From Sciscionella sediminilitoris (lineage in GTDB: Bacteria > Actinomycetota > Actinomycetes > Mycobacteriales > Pseudonocardiaceae): a DNA stretch of 35,374 bases. Both the position numbers and the translations under genes were made by a program. Positions 1 to 8,096 of the stretch are shown here, one piece after another. Within the stretch, counting starts at the first letter, position 1. Each line of letters starts with the position of its first letter. The notes below the pieces were generated by a model that did not search any database, was not told where the DNA came from, and was given only the letters and a program-made list of their open reading frames with translations. The stretch spans positions 1 through 35,374 of the forward strand of contig NZ_JALM01000052.1 in the NCBI RefSeq assembly GCF_000737195.2. Reading direction: 5' to 3'.

Positions 1-908
1 CCCATGTCGAGTACTTCGCCATTGCTACCGAGGACGGTGGGGATGATTCCGGCGTCGCAAGCGATTCGGCGCAGCTGTACGGCGGGGATGGTGCTGCCGT
101 CCATGGTGGTGGCGGTGCCGATGCCGTCACGCAGGGCCTGTTCGGTCATCGTTACCATGATGGTGAACGGTTCCCCGCCGTTTTCGGGCAGGTTTTCCGG
201 GTTCGCCGCGAGTTGGACGATCTCGGCGAAGGCGTCGGCGTCGCGTTCTGCTTGGGTGTGCGCATCGGGTGCGCCGAGCGCGTCGAGCACACTACGGAGT
301 TTCAACCCGGTTTCGTGGTCCAGACGGCCCCGGATTTCCCAGTCGTTGTTGCATTGCCGGAGCCAGACTTCCCGATCCGGGCGGGCAAGTTCGCGGTCAG
401 TGGGTTCCTGCCCGTCCGGGTCGAGACGCGCCCGCAGTTCCCGGATCGGCCGGACGAGCCCGCGCGGCCCCACTTCACCGGCGATCTGGGCGAGCGCCTG
501 CTCCGCGATCGGCCAGGCGTCTCCGATCAATACGTCCGCTGGAAGCTCTGCGGCGAACTGACGGATCCGATCCACATGCTCCACACCGACCTCGCCACGC
601 GAATACGCTTCCGCGGTATTCCGCAGATCCGGGGACAGTGGTTCCCCGCTGATCCCGAGCGCGCCGAACAACACTCGTGCTCGTTCGGCCATTCTGCGTG
701 CTTCGGCGCGACTGATCCGCAACATATCCTGGGCCAAAGTCGCCGCCGAACCACAGTATCCGAACTCGACCGGCGCACCCTCCTTGTCCAACTCCGCGAG
801 CTGATGCAACAACTCCGCCTCAGCACGCCGCACCACAGCAGCCTGCTCGATGAACCGATCCAACCGCTCGCGGGTCGACAGTATCGTTCCGTTTTCCCCA
901 GTGCTCAT
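1..908 (-). CDS. DUF222 (13E12 repeat family) protein, C-terminus outside the window
   Basis: The reverse-strand frame is open from an ATG at 908 to the window edge, giving about 302 residues without a stop. The protein begins MSTGENGTILSTRERLDRF and continues with the helical DUF222 region typical of actinobacterial 13E12/REP-family proteins, including LRISRAEARRMAERARVL and RGEVGVEHVDRIRQFAAELP. Family members usually end in a C-terminal HNH endonuclease domain, which would lie beyond position 1 and cannot be checked. The biological role of the family is poorly known, and many actinobacterial genomes carry numerous divergent copies. The ATG is chosen because it is the first start in an open frame; the upstream 150 bp is AT-richer than its surroundings and probably holds the promoter. 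The family assignment is firm; any nuclease function is inference. Confidence 0.82.
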   Translation of the reverse strand, partial: MSTGENGTILSTRERLDRFIEQAAVVRRAEAELLHQLAELDKEGAPVEFGYCGSAATLAQDMLRISRAEARRMAERARVLFGALGISGEPLSPDLRNTAEAYSRGEVGVEHVDRIRQFAAELPADVLIGDAWPIAEQALAQIAGEVGPRGLVRPIRELRARLDPDGQEPTDRELARPDREVWLRQCNNDWEIRGRLDHETGLKLRSVLDALGAPDAHTQAERDADAFAEIVQLAANPENLPENGGEPFTIMVTMTEQALRDGIGTATTMDGSTIPAVQLRRIACDAGIIPTVLGSNGEVLDM

Positions 909-1065
909 GCCATCAATGATACCGAAACAACGGGGCACGGTCGGGGAATAGTCGGATAATCGCCTGAGTGAGTTAACGACAAAACCCTATGAACATTTCC
1001 GGTCATTCAGTCAGCATATATTCGAGATGCCGCGGAGAACTCTGCACCGGCGACCGAGAAGAACC
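909..1065. other. Intergenic spacer, no gene seen
   Basis: This 157-bp spacer separates two reverse-strand genes and is clearly AT-richer than its neighbours, for example around 1000-1025. On the reverse strand a TATCAT hexamer lies about 7 bases before the DUF222 start and could be a -10 element, but no convincing -35 was found. No hairpin with a U-tract is evident, so I cannot place a terminator. Confidence 0.4.
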
Positions 1066-1713
1066 CTAAATCCCCTTGCCGGCGAGGAGATAAACCTGTC
1101 GGCTCTGCTCGGTGAACGCGCCCTCCCGGTCGGGTTCGCGCACCGTTTCCGCCAGCACCCGGAACCCGCAGCCTCGCAACGACTCGGCCACGTCCCGGGC
1201 GGTGCGGCGGTGAAAGTCCAGGCTCACCCGGTGTCTTCCGGCCGTTTCGAGATGCACGGTCCCGTCGCCCTCCTGGAAGGCGAGCTGCAGCAGTCCGTCC
1301 GGGGCGAGTACCCGGTGGAATTCGGTGAACACGGCGCCGAGGAGGTCGTCGGGAATGTGGATGATGGAGTACCAGGCGAGGATCCCGCCCAGCGCGGAAT
1401 CGGGCAGGGCGAGCGTGTGCATGGAGCCTTCGGTGAAGCGCAGCTCCGGATGGGACCGGCGGGCGACGCCGAGCATTCTGGGGGAGAGGTCGATCCCGGA
1501 CACGGACAGGCCCAGATCGTGCAGGAACGCGGTGATCCGGCCGGTTCCGCAGCCGATATCGGCGACCGGGCCGCGGTCGCGCACCAGTTCGGCGAACGCG
1601 GTGAGCAGTGCGCGGTCGAGTGGTTTGGCGGCGAGTTCGGGGGCGATCCACTCGGCGTAGTCCTCGGCGGCCCGGTCGTAGGAGTCGCGGGTCCGCGCCA
1701 GGAACTCAGTCAC
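1066..1713 (-). CDS. Class I SAM-dependent methyltransferase (UbiE/COQ5-like)
   Basis: This 215-residue protein has the Rossmann-type methyltransferase fold. Motif I is VADIGCGTGRI at about residues 50-60, which binds S-adenosylmethionine. It is followed by an acidic loop (GIDLSPRML), a motif like ALPDSALGGILAWYSIIHI and LAPDGLLQLAFQEGDG. The substrate is not predictable. A GTG at 1713 is chosen because it overlaps the end of the LigD-like gene by 8 bp and gives a normal-length domain; the frame is open further upstream, but that part only shadows the ligD frame. The gene is last in a reverse-strand run with the LigD polymerase domain and the pseudouridine synthase, so it is probably co-transcribed with them. 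Any link to DNA repair or RNA modification is untested. Confidence 0.85.
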   Translation of the reverse strand: MTEFLARTRDSYDRAAEDYAEWIAPELAAKPLDRALLTAFAELVRDRGPVADIGCGTGRITAFLHDLGLSVSGIDLSPRMLGVARRSHPELRFTEGSMHTLALPDSALGGILAWYSIIHIPDDLLGAVFTEFHRVLAPDGLLQLAFQEGDGTVHLETAGRHRVSLDFHRRTARDVAESLRGCGFRVLAETVREPDREGAFTEQSRQVYLLAGKGI

Positions 1714-2659
1714 CGGCGCGCCTGCGTTCCCGGGCGCGGCGTTTGCCCTCGTGCATGGCCTGTACCCGGGCGACGGGGATGGCGCGGCCCTCCTTGATGA
1801 GCGCGTCCTGGAGCGGGGCCGGTTCGGCGAAGGCATCCCGCCACGGTGCCCGCCCGGCGGCCGCGGCCACGGCGGTGTGCACGGTGAACTCGCCGGGGGT
1901 GATCCGGTCCAGCTCGGCCCAGTCGAGCGGGAAGGACACCGGGACGCCGGGCCGGGCGCGCGGGCTGTAGGCGGCGGCCACGGTGGCCGATCCGGACCGG
2001 GTCGAGTCGAGGAAGACCTTGCTGCCCCGGTCCTCGCGGATGAACGCGGTGGTGACCAGCGCCGGATCGAGCCGTTCGGCGCGGGCGGCGAGTGCGCGGG
2101 TGGCCGCGGCGGCCTGTTCGTGATCGGCGTCCCGGATGGGCGCGAACACGTGCACACCCTTGGCCCCGCTCGTCTTCACCGAACCGGTGAGCCCGGCATC
2201 GGCGAGTGCTTCCCGGACGAGGAGGGCGGCGGCGACCGCGAGGGGGAACTCCGCGACCCCCGGCGGGTCGATGTCCAGCACCAGGTGCGTGGGCCGCTCC
2301 CACGCGTCGTGGCACACCAGGGTGGGGTGGTACTCGACGGCGCGCTGGTTCGCGAACCACAGCAGCGTCGGGCGGTCCTCGCACAGCGCGTAGCGCACCT
2401 GGCGCTGCGAGGTCTGGGCCCACATCCCGACCGAGCGCACCCAGGAGGGGGCGTATTTCGGCAGGTTCTTCTGCATGAACGGCTCCTGCCCGCGCAGCAC
2501 CCGGATGACCGAGAGCGGGCGCCCGGCGAGTTCGGGAACGAACAGCCCGGACATCGCGTCGAGGTAGTCGACGAGGTCGCGCTTGGTGGCGTTCGCCTCA
2601 GCGAAAAGCGGCTCGTCCAGGTTGGTCAGCCGCACGCCCTCGCGTTGCTCGCCGGTCAT
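1706..2659 (-). CDS. Stand-alone LigD polymerase/primase domain (NHEJ polymerase)
   Basis: The 317-residue protein matches the polymerase domain of the multifunctional non-homologous end-joining ligase LigD, an archaeo-eukaryotic primase-type enzyme that fills gaps and adds nucleotides, often ribonucleotides, at DNA ends. Visible motifs are the catalytic DxD in HLVLDIDPPG (D129, D131), the nucleotide-binding KTSGAKGVHVFAPI (162-175), and the third acidic motif KVFLDSTRSGSA (D218) followed by AAYSPRARPGVPVSFPLDW. Neither a nuclease nor a ligase domain is present, so it would depend on a separate ligase; Ku is not in this window. Start is ATG at 2659, 12 bp after the pseudouridine synthase stop. 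Actinobacteria commonly carry several such LigD-like paralogues (PolD1/PolD2 type), so a specific name is not assigned. Confidence 0.9.
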   Translation of the reverse strand: MTGEQREGVRLTNLDEPLFAEANATKRDLVDYLDAMSGLFVPELAGRPLSVIRVLRGQEPFMQKNLPKYAPSWVRSVGMWAQTSQRQVRYALCEDRPTLLWFANQRAVEYHPTLVCHDAWERPTHLVLDIDPPGVAEFPLAVAAALLVREALADAGLTGSVKTSGAKGVHVFAPIRDADHEQAAAATRALAARAERLDPALVTTAFIREDRGSKVFLDSTRSGSATVAAAYSPRARPGVPVSFPLDWAELDRITPGEFTVHTAVAAAAGRAPWRDAFAEPAPLQDALIKEGRAIPVARVQAMHEGKRRARERRRAGD

Positions 2660-2671
2660 GGCGTTCAGCGT

Positions 2672-3616
2672 TCACGAACCCGGCGAGCTGGTCAACTCCC
2701 ATTCGGGGAAGGATTCCCAGGCCAGCAGTCCGCGCGGGGCGGTGAAGGCGTGCTCGGCACCGGTGAGCGGATCGGTGAACCGCAGGGTCTTCGCGAGCAG
2801 TTGCAGCGGCCTGCTGAAGTCGTCGAGAGGTTTCTCGGTCAACTCCGGGTAGAACGGATCACCAAGGATGGGCACGCCGAGTTCGTGCATGTGCAGCCGC
2901 AGCTGGTGGGTGCGGCCGGTGGCGGGCTCGAGCCGGTAACGCCCCAGTCCCTCGCGGGATTCGAGCAGTTCGATCCGCGATTCGCTGTTCGGCGGGCCCT
3001 CCTCGGTGAACGCGGCGATGGTGCCGCGCTCCTTGACGATGCGGCTGCGCACCGTGCGTGCCGCGGTGAGCGCGGGATCGGCCGGGGCGATCGCCTCGTA
3101 GACCTTGCGCACCTTACGGTCGCGGAACAGGGTCTGATAAGCCCCACGGTGCGCGCGCTCGATGACGAACAGCACCAGCCCGGCGGTGGCCCGGTCCAGC
3201 CGGTGCGCCGGGCTCAGTTCGGGAAGGCCGTGCTCCTCGCGCAGCCGCACGAGCGCGGTCTGGCGCACGTGTCTGCCGCGCGGGATGGTGGCGAGGAAAT
3301 GCGGTTTGTGCACCACGAGAATGCGCTCGTCCCGGTACACCACCGGAATGTCGAAGGGCACATGCGGTTCCTCGGGCAGATCGCGGTGAAACCACAGGTG
3401 CAGGCCGGGGGTGTACGGGGTGTCCGCGCCGACCGGTCCGTCCAGGCCGACGAACTCGCCCGCGCGCAGCTTCTCGTCGATGCGTGCGCCGCTGACCCTG
3501 GGCAGCCGCTCGTGCAGGTGCTCGCGGATGGTCCTCCAGTGCCCCTCGGGCAGCTGGATGCGCACCGGGTCGAGCCCGGCGCGCTGAGCGAGCGGCGATC
3601 GGAGTTTGCGGCGCAT
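2672..3616 (-). CDS. RluA-family RNA pseudouridine synthase
   Basis: This 314-residue protein isomerises uridine to pseudouridine in RNA. The catalytic motif HRLDRATAG contains the nucleophilic aspartate D141, and GRTHQLRLHMHELGVPILGDPFY is the conserved RluA motif that packs on the active site. About 85 N-terminal residues precede the catalytic domain and look like a short RNA-binding extension (RIDEKLRAGEFVGLDG, S4-like). The actual target, rRNA or tRNA, cannot be read from the sequence. The frame is open to 3655, but ATG 3616 (MRRKLRSPL) is preferred because a longer start would run into the divergent lutA start at 3643. It is the first gene of the reverse-strand run leading into the LigD-like polymerase gene. 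Confidence 0.9.
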   Translation of the reverse strand: MRRKLRSPLAQRAGLDPVRIQLPEGHWRTIREHLHERLPRVSGARIDEKLRAGEFVGLDGPVGADTPYTPGLHLWFHRDLPEEPHVPFDIPVVYRDERILVVHKPHFLATIPRGRHVRQTALVRLREEHGLPELSPAHRLDRATAGLVLFVIERAHRGAYQTLFRDRKVRKVYEAIAPADPALTAARTVRSRIVKERGTIAAFTEEGPPNSESRIELLESREGLGRYRLEPATGRTHQLRLHMHELGVPILGDPFYPELTEKPLDDFSRPLQLLAKTLRFTDPLTGAEHAFTAPRGLLAWESFPEWELTSSPGS

Positions 3617-3642
3617 AACCCGTGCAGCATAACCTTGCCGCC

Positions 3643-4395
3643 ATGCGCGTAGCACTGTTCGCGACCTGCCTCGGCGACACGATGTTCCCCGGAGCGGTCG
3701 CGGCGACCGCGAAGGTGCTCGCCCGGCTCGGCCACGAGATCGTCTTCCCCGCGACGCAGACCTGCTGCGGGCAGATGCACGTCAACACCGGCTACCAACG
3801 CGAGGCACGCGGTCTCGTGGAGCGGTTCGTCGAGGACTTCGCCGATCCTTCCATCGAGGCCGTGGTCGCGCCCTCGGGTTCCTGCGTCGGTTCGGTGCGC
3901 CATCAGCACGAGATCGTGGCTCGGCGCTACTGCGACACCGCGACCTGGGAACGGGTGCACGCCACCGCGGCCAAGACCTACGAACTGTGCGAGTTCCTGG
4001 TGGACGTGCTCGGGGTCAGCGATGTCGGCGCGTACTTTCCGCACCGGGTGACCTACCATCCGACCTGTCATTCGCTGCGTATGCTCCGGGTCGGCGAGAA
4101 ACCCTTGCGGCTGCTGCGAAACGTGCGCGAGATCGAGCTCGTGGAACTGCCCGAGGCGGAGTCCTGCTGCGGGTTCGGCGGTACCTTCGCGGTGAAGAAC
4201 GCGGAGACCTCGACCGCGATGCTGGCCGACAAGATGCGTCATGTGCTGGACACCCGCGCCGAATTCTGCGCCGCGGGTGATTCCTCCTGCCTGATGCACA
4301 TCGGTGGCGGGCTCTCCCGGCTGAGCACCGGGGTGGGCACCGTGCACATCGCGGAGATCCTCGCGGCGACCGAGTCCCGGGAGGTGACCCGATGA
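3643..4395 (+). CDS. lutA: L-lactate utilisation protein LutA, CCG-domain Fe-S subunit
   Basis: LutA is one of three subunits of the LutABC (LldEFG) complex that oxidises L-lactate to pyruvate in the cytoplasm. The 250-residue protein carries two cysteine-rich CCG domains: TCCGQMHVNTG (C41, C42) with SGSCVG (C81), and HPTCHS (C142) with ESCCGFGGTF (C175, C176). These resemble the heterodisulfide reductase B and glycolate oxidase iron-sulfur subunits. ATG 3643 (MRVALFATCLG) is the expected family start; a GTG 21 bp upstream is unlikely. The stop overlaps the lutB start in an ATGA, so the two are translationally coupled. No lactate permease or GntR-type LutR regulator is adjacent in the window. 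Confidence 0.95.
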   Translation: MRVALFATCLGDTMFPGAVAATAKVLARLGHEIVFPATQTCCGQMHVNTGYQREARGLVERFVEDFADPSIEAVVAPSGSCVGSVRHQHEIVARRYCDTATWERVHATAAKTYELCEFLVDVLGVSDVGAYFPHRVTYHPTCHSLRMLRVGEKPLRLLRNVREIELVELPEAESCCGFGGTFAVKNAETSTAMLADKMRHVLDTRAEFCAAGDSSCLMHIGGGLSRLSTGVGTVHIAEILAATESREVTR

Positions 4396-5879
4396 CCTTC
4401 CTCGGCACCCCGGAGGTTCCCCCGCGCGGAACCGGCAATCTCCGTGGCACCCAGTCGTTCCCGGAGGCTGCGCACGACCGGCTCGCGGACAGCCAGCTGC
4501 GCCGCAACCTCGGCAAGGCGACCCGCACCATCCGCGCGAAACGGCTCGCCGTCGCCGGGGAACTCCCGGACTGGGAAGCCCTGCGGGACGCGGGTTCGGC
4601 GATCAAGACCGAGGTGCTCGCGAACCTGCCGGACCTGCTGGAGACCTTCGAACAGCGGGTCACCGAGCGGGGCGGCACCGTGCACTGGGCACCGGATGCC
4701 GCCGCGGCCAACGAGATCATCACCGAGCTGCTCGGCGGCGCGCGCGAGGTGGTCAAGGTGAAATCCATGGCCACCCAGGAGATCGGGCTCAACGAACACC
4801 TCGAATCGGCGGGGATCAGCGCCTTTGAGACCGATCTCGCCGAGCTGATCGTGCAACTCGCCGGGGACACCCCCTCGCACATCCTGGTGCCCGCGATCCA
4901 CCGCAATCGCGCGGAGATCCGGGAACTGTTCCTGCGCGCGATGCCGGGCGTGGACCCGGATCTGGACGACGATCCGGCCAATCTGGCCGCTGCCGCCCGC
5001 CGCTATCTGCGGCAGAAGTTCATGGCCGCCGAGGTCGCGATCTCCGGGGCGAACTTCGGCATCGCCGAGACCGGGACGCTCACCGTCGTGGAGTCCGAGG
5101 GCAACGGCCGGATGTGCCTCACCTTGCCGCGCAAGCTGATCACCGTGATGGGCATCGAGAAGTTGTTGCCCCGCTTCGCCGATCTCGAGGTGTTCCTGCA
5201 GCTGCTGCCGCGATCCTCCACCGGGGAACGGATGAACCCGTACACCTCGATGTGGACCGGGGTGACCCCGGGCGACGGGCCGGAGGAATTCCACCTGGTG
5301 CTGCTGGACAACGGGCGCAGCGCCACCCTCGCCGACGAGATCGGCCGCTCGGCGCTGCACTGCATTCGCTGCTCGGCGTGCCTCAACGTGTGCCCGGTCT
5401 ACGAGCGCACCGGCGGCCACGCCTACGGTTCCACCTATCCGGGACCGATCGGGGCGGTGCTCTCCCCGCAGCTGGCCGGAATGGCCGGGTCGGATCCCAA
5501 CGCCTCACTGCCGTACGCCTCCAGTCTGTGCGGTGCCTGCTACGACGCCTGCCCGGTCAAGATCGACATTCCCTCGCTGCTCGTGGAACTGCGCCACCAG
5601 CACGTGCGGGAGGCCGCGCCGAGTGGTGAGGCGGCGATCATGAAGGCCGCGGCGGCCGTGATGGGGGATTCGCGGCGCTGGGAACTGGCGCAGCGGGCCG
5701 CGGGCCTCGGCAGGCTGCTCGCGCGGGACGGGCGGATCCGGGCGCTACCCCCGCCGTTACGCGGCTGGACCGGGGCGCGCGACCTGCCCGCGCCACCGAA
5801 ACAGACCTTCCGGCAATGGTGGGCCAGCCCGCAGGCACGCGAGGAGCTGCGCCGCGAAGCGGAACGGGGGCTGGGATGA
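4392..5879 (+). CDS. lutB: L-lactate utilisation protein LutB, LUD domain plus two 4Fe-4S sites
   Basis: The 495-residue protein has the usual LutB layout. An N-terminal LUD domain spans about residues 60-300, with VVKVKSMATQEIGLNEHLE and ISGANFGIAETGTL as recognisable segments. A ferredoxin-like region follows, with CIRCSACLNVCPVY (C324, C327, C330, C334) and CGACYDACPVKIDIP (C380, C383, C387) for two iron-sulfur clusters. A LutB C-terminal region completes the protein. It passes electrons within the LutABC lactate oxidation complex. It sits between lutA and lutC with ATGA overlaps at both ends, so the three genes form one operon. Length and motifs are normal, with no sign of damage. Confidence 0.96.
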   Translation: MTFLGTPEVPPRGTGNLRGTQSFPEAAHDRLADSQLRRNLGKATRTIRAKRLAVAGELPDWEALRDAGSAIKTEVLANLPDLLETFEQRVTERGGTVHWAPDAAAANEIITELLGGAREVVKVKSMATQEIGLNEHLESAGISAFETDLAELIVQLAGDTPSHILVPAIHRNRAEIRELFLRAMPGVDPDLDDDPANLAAAARRYLRQKFMAAEVAISGANFGIAETGTLTVVESEGNGRMCLTLPRKLITVMGIEKLLPRFADLEVFLQLLPRSSTGERMNPYTSMWTGVTPGDGPEEFHLVLLDNGRSATLADEIGRSALHCIRCSACLNVCPVYERTGGHAYGSTYPGPIGAVLSPQLAGMAGSDPNASLPYASSLCGACYDACPVKIDIPSLLVELRHQHVREAAPSGEAAIMKAAAAVMGDSRRWELAQRAAGLGRLLARDGRIRALPPPLRGWTGARDLPAPPKQTFRQWWASPQAREELRREAERGLG

Positions 5880-6526
5880 CCGGCAGCACGGGGAGGACCG
5901 GCAAGACCGGTAAGGAGACCGTGCTCGGCCGGGTGCGGGATGCGCTCGCCATCGCGCCGCCCGCACCGGTGACCGTGCCACGCGAATACCGCACCGGCAC
6001 GGAAATGCCATCGCGGCAACGGATCGCGCTGCTCGCCGAGCGACTGCGGGACTACCGGGCGAGCGTGCACGAATGCCGGGCCGCGGACACCGCGGCCACC
6101 ATCGCGGGAGTGCTCGGCTCCGCGCGCCGGATCGGCTGCCCCGCCGGACTACCACCGGACTGGCTCGCCGAGACCGGGGCGGAGATCCGGGTGGACGGCC
6201 CGGAAACCTCGGTCGCGGAGCTGGACGCGCTCGATGCCGTGGTCACCGGTTCGGCGGTCAGCTGCGCCGAGACCGGGACCATCTTCCTGGACGCCGGACC
6301 GGACCAGGGACGTCGCGCGCTGACCCTGGTCCCGGATGTGCACGTCTGCGTGGTGGACGCGTCGAGCGTGGTCGCCGGGGTTCCGGAGGCCATCGCCCGC
6401 CTTGAACCGGCCCGCCCCATCACCCTGATCAGCGGGCCCTCGGCGACCTCGGACATCGAACTGGAACGGGTGGAAGGCGTGCACGGACCGCGCACCCTGG
6501 TCGTGGTGCTGCGTCCCGACCGGTGA
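5876..6526 (+). CDS. lutC: L-lactate utilisation protein LutC, LUD domain
   Basis: This 216-residue protein is the third subunit of the LutABC lactate oxidation system and consists of a LUD domain. Recognisable parts are VTGSAVSCAETGTIFLDAG (around residues 122-140), LVPDVHVCVVDASSVV, and the end SATSDIELERVEGVHGPRTLVVVL, which is characteristic of LutC. The ATG at 5876 overlaps the lutB stop in an ATGA. The first 15 residues are a short Gly/Thr/Lys-rich stretch (TGSTGRTGKTGK) that is not conserved in the family as I know it. LutC is the last gene of the operon; a 50-bp gap follows before the next gene, which probably has its own promoter. Confidence 0.94.
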   Translation: MTGSTGRTGKTGKETVLGRVRDALAIAPPAPVTVPREYRTGTEMPSRQRIALLAERLRDYRASVHECRAADTAATIAGVLGSARRIGCPAGLPPDWLAETGAEIRVDGPETSVAELDALDAVVTGSAVSCAETGTIFLDAGPDQGRRALTLVPDVHVCVVDASSVVAGVPEAIARLEPARPITLISGPSATSDIELERVEGVHGPRTLVVVLRPDR

Positions 6527-6543
6527 GCGTGATCATGGACACC

Positions 6544-6572
6544 TGGAAATGTGATCCCAGATCCCATAAGTA
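6544..6572 (+). promoter_or_regulatory. Candidate promoter for the membrane protein gene
   Basis: TGGAAA at 6544-6549 and TAAGTA at 6567-6572 are separated by 17 bp, the optimal spacing for a housekeeping sigma factor. The expected transcription start falls at about 6579, exactly on a GTG, which suggests a leaderless mRNA. No Shine-Dalgarno sequence is visible upstream of that GTG. The hexamers are only moderate matches. Confidence 0.35.
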
Positions 6573-6578
6573 TTGAAT

Positions 6579-8096
6579 GTGCGGAATACGTTTCCGGAAA
6601 AGACCTCGACTCATGGGCCGATCGCGCGCGTGGTGCGATTCCTCGGCCTGCCCATCGCGATTCCCCTCGCGCTGCTGCTCGCGGGCATCGCGGGCGGGCT
6701 GCTGCTCGGCAATGGTGTCTACATAGGACTGTTCGTGGCCGGGGTGACACTGAGCCCGATCGCCCTCACCCTGCGCGGGATCGGGAAATCGCTGCACATT
6801 CTGCCGCCCGCGGTGCAGCGAGACCTGGAGCAGAACGGCAGCCTGGCCCCGGCCAGGATCGAGCGGCTGAGTGCGACCGGTACCACGATCAACGAGGCGC
6901 GGGTGGCCGAACTGGAGCTCATCGTCGTTCCCCGGGACCGGGGCGCGTACCGGACGACGACGCGGCAGTTGATCCCGGTACTGCAGGCACCCGCGTTCCA
7001 GCCGGGAAACACCGTCGTGGTGCGCCAGAGCCCGGCCTATCCCGGGGTGGTCAAGGTCGAGGAGAACCCGAATGTCGCCCTGCCCGGTGCGCCGCTCGAG
7101 GTCGGTGTGGTCGGTGAGACGTATTCCGGGCGGCCGGACGAGAACGCCGATCGCGGGCGCGCGCGGTGGCCGATGATCGCCGGGATGGCGGTGGTGCTGG
7201 CCGCCGCGCTGCTCCTGCCCATCCGCGAGGACGTGATCGCCGGGATCACCACACCCGATCTGCTCGCCTCGGACGAGCTCAGCCGCGGGGTCGCGAGGAT
7301 GAGCGAGGCGGCGGGCAACCAGGCGGAGCTCCTGTCGTTCGACTCGGATGCGCTGCGCGCGCAGACCCCGCGGGGCTGGGTGGGCTATCGGGGCGGGAGT
7401 GCCGAGCTCAACACGGATGCCGAGGCGAAGGCGGATCCGGACCGGCTTTTCGACATGCGCCGGCTCAATCTCGCCGCGGTCCCGGGACTGATCCGGACCG
7501 CGCGCACCAAGCTGGCGCTGGAGGAGAACACGCCCGTCACGGTCTCGGTGAGCCGTGATCCCGGAAAGCCAGTCGAACTGCGGATCTCCGAAGCGGACAA
7601 CGCACGATCCGGGACCCTCTACGCAGCGGCGGACGGCACCGCCGGGGTGATCGCCGATGCCACCACCGCCGAAGGCGCCCGCGAGGTGTTCGGGGCGCTC
7701 ACCGCGCGGATGGGGGCAACGAAAGTGTTCGACGCGCGGATCTCCCGTGATTCGGTGGAGTTGACCGCACCCACCAGGCCGGGCGCGGACACCGCGGACG
7801 ATTTCTCCTGGCACTCCGGGCGGCTGCCCGAACGGGAACCGGCGAGCATCCAGCCGGACGAGGGGGCACCCACCTTCGACCTCGCCACATTCGATCCCGC
7901 GGTACTGCCCGGACTGGTCACCGAACTGGCGAAGCGCTCCGGCGAACCCGAGAAGGCCCGCGAGGCCACGTTCACGCTCGAACTCCAGGACGGCGAACTC
8001 GGCCTGCACGCCTCGGTCAACGGCGACTACCGCAGCACGCGGCTCACCGCGAAACCCGACGGTTCCGGGGTCCGGGTGGTCAGCGAGCGGAACTGA
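6579..8096 (+). CDS. Membrane protein of unknown function with three transmembrane segments
   Basis: I do not recognise this 505-residue protein. Two hydrophobic helices lie close together near the N-terminus (about residues 19-40 and 46-65). A mostly polar region of 130 residues follows, with RVAELELIVVPRDRGAYRTTTRQLIPV resembling a small beta-rich domain. A third helix lies at about 198-215 (MIAGMAVVLAAALLLP). The remaining roughly 290 residues form a soluble, acidic C-terminal domain with repeated-looking segments such as LFDMRRLNLAAVPGLIRTARTKLALEE and FDLATFDPAVLPGLVTELAKRSGEPE. The odd number of helices would put the C-terminal domain on the opposite side from the N-terminus, probably outside. 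The start is uncertain (TTG 6573, GTG 6579 or GTG 6630). It converges on the kinase gene with a 17-bp overlap of coding ends. Confidence 0.7.
   Translation: MRNTFPEKTSTHGPIARVVRFLGLPIAIPLALLLAGIAGGLLLGNGVYIGLFVAGVTLSPIALTLRGIGKSLHILPPAVQRDLEQNGSLAPARIERLSATGTTINEARVAELELIVVPRDRGAYRTTTRQLIPVLQAPAFQPGNTVVVRQSPAYPGVVKVEENPNVALPGAPLEVGVVGETYSGRPDENADRGRARWPMIAGMAVVLAAALLLPIREDVIAGITTPDLLASDELSRGVARMSEAAGNQAELLSFDSDALRAQTPRGWVGYRGGSAELNTDAEAKADPDRLFDMRRLNLAAVPGLIRTARTKLALEENTPVTVSVSRDPGKPVELRISEADNARSGTLYAAADGTAGVIADATTAEGAREVFGALTARMGATKVFDARISRDSVELTAPTRPGADTADDFSWHSGRLPEREPASIQPDEGAPTFDLATFDPAVLPGLVTELAKRSGEPEKAREATFTLELQDGELGLHASVNGDYRSTRLTAKPDGSGVRVVSERN

Noticed and set aside
1751-3652. A 633-residue plus-strand open frame opposite the LigD-like and pseudouridine synthase genes
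   Set aside because: It is a composition-driven shadow with no domain; the reverse-strand genes have catalytic motifs.
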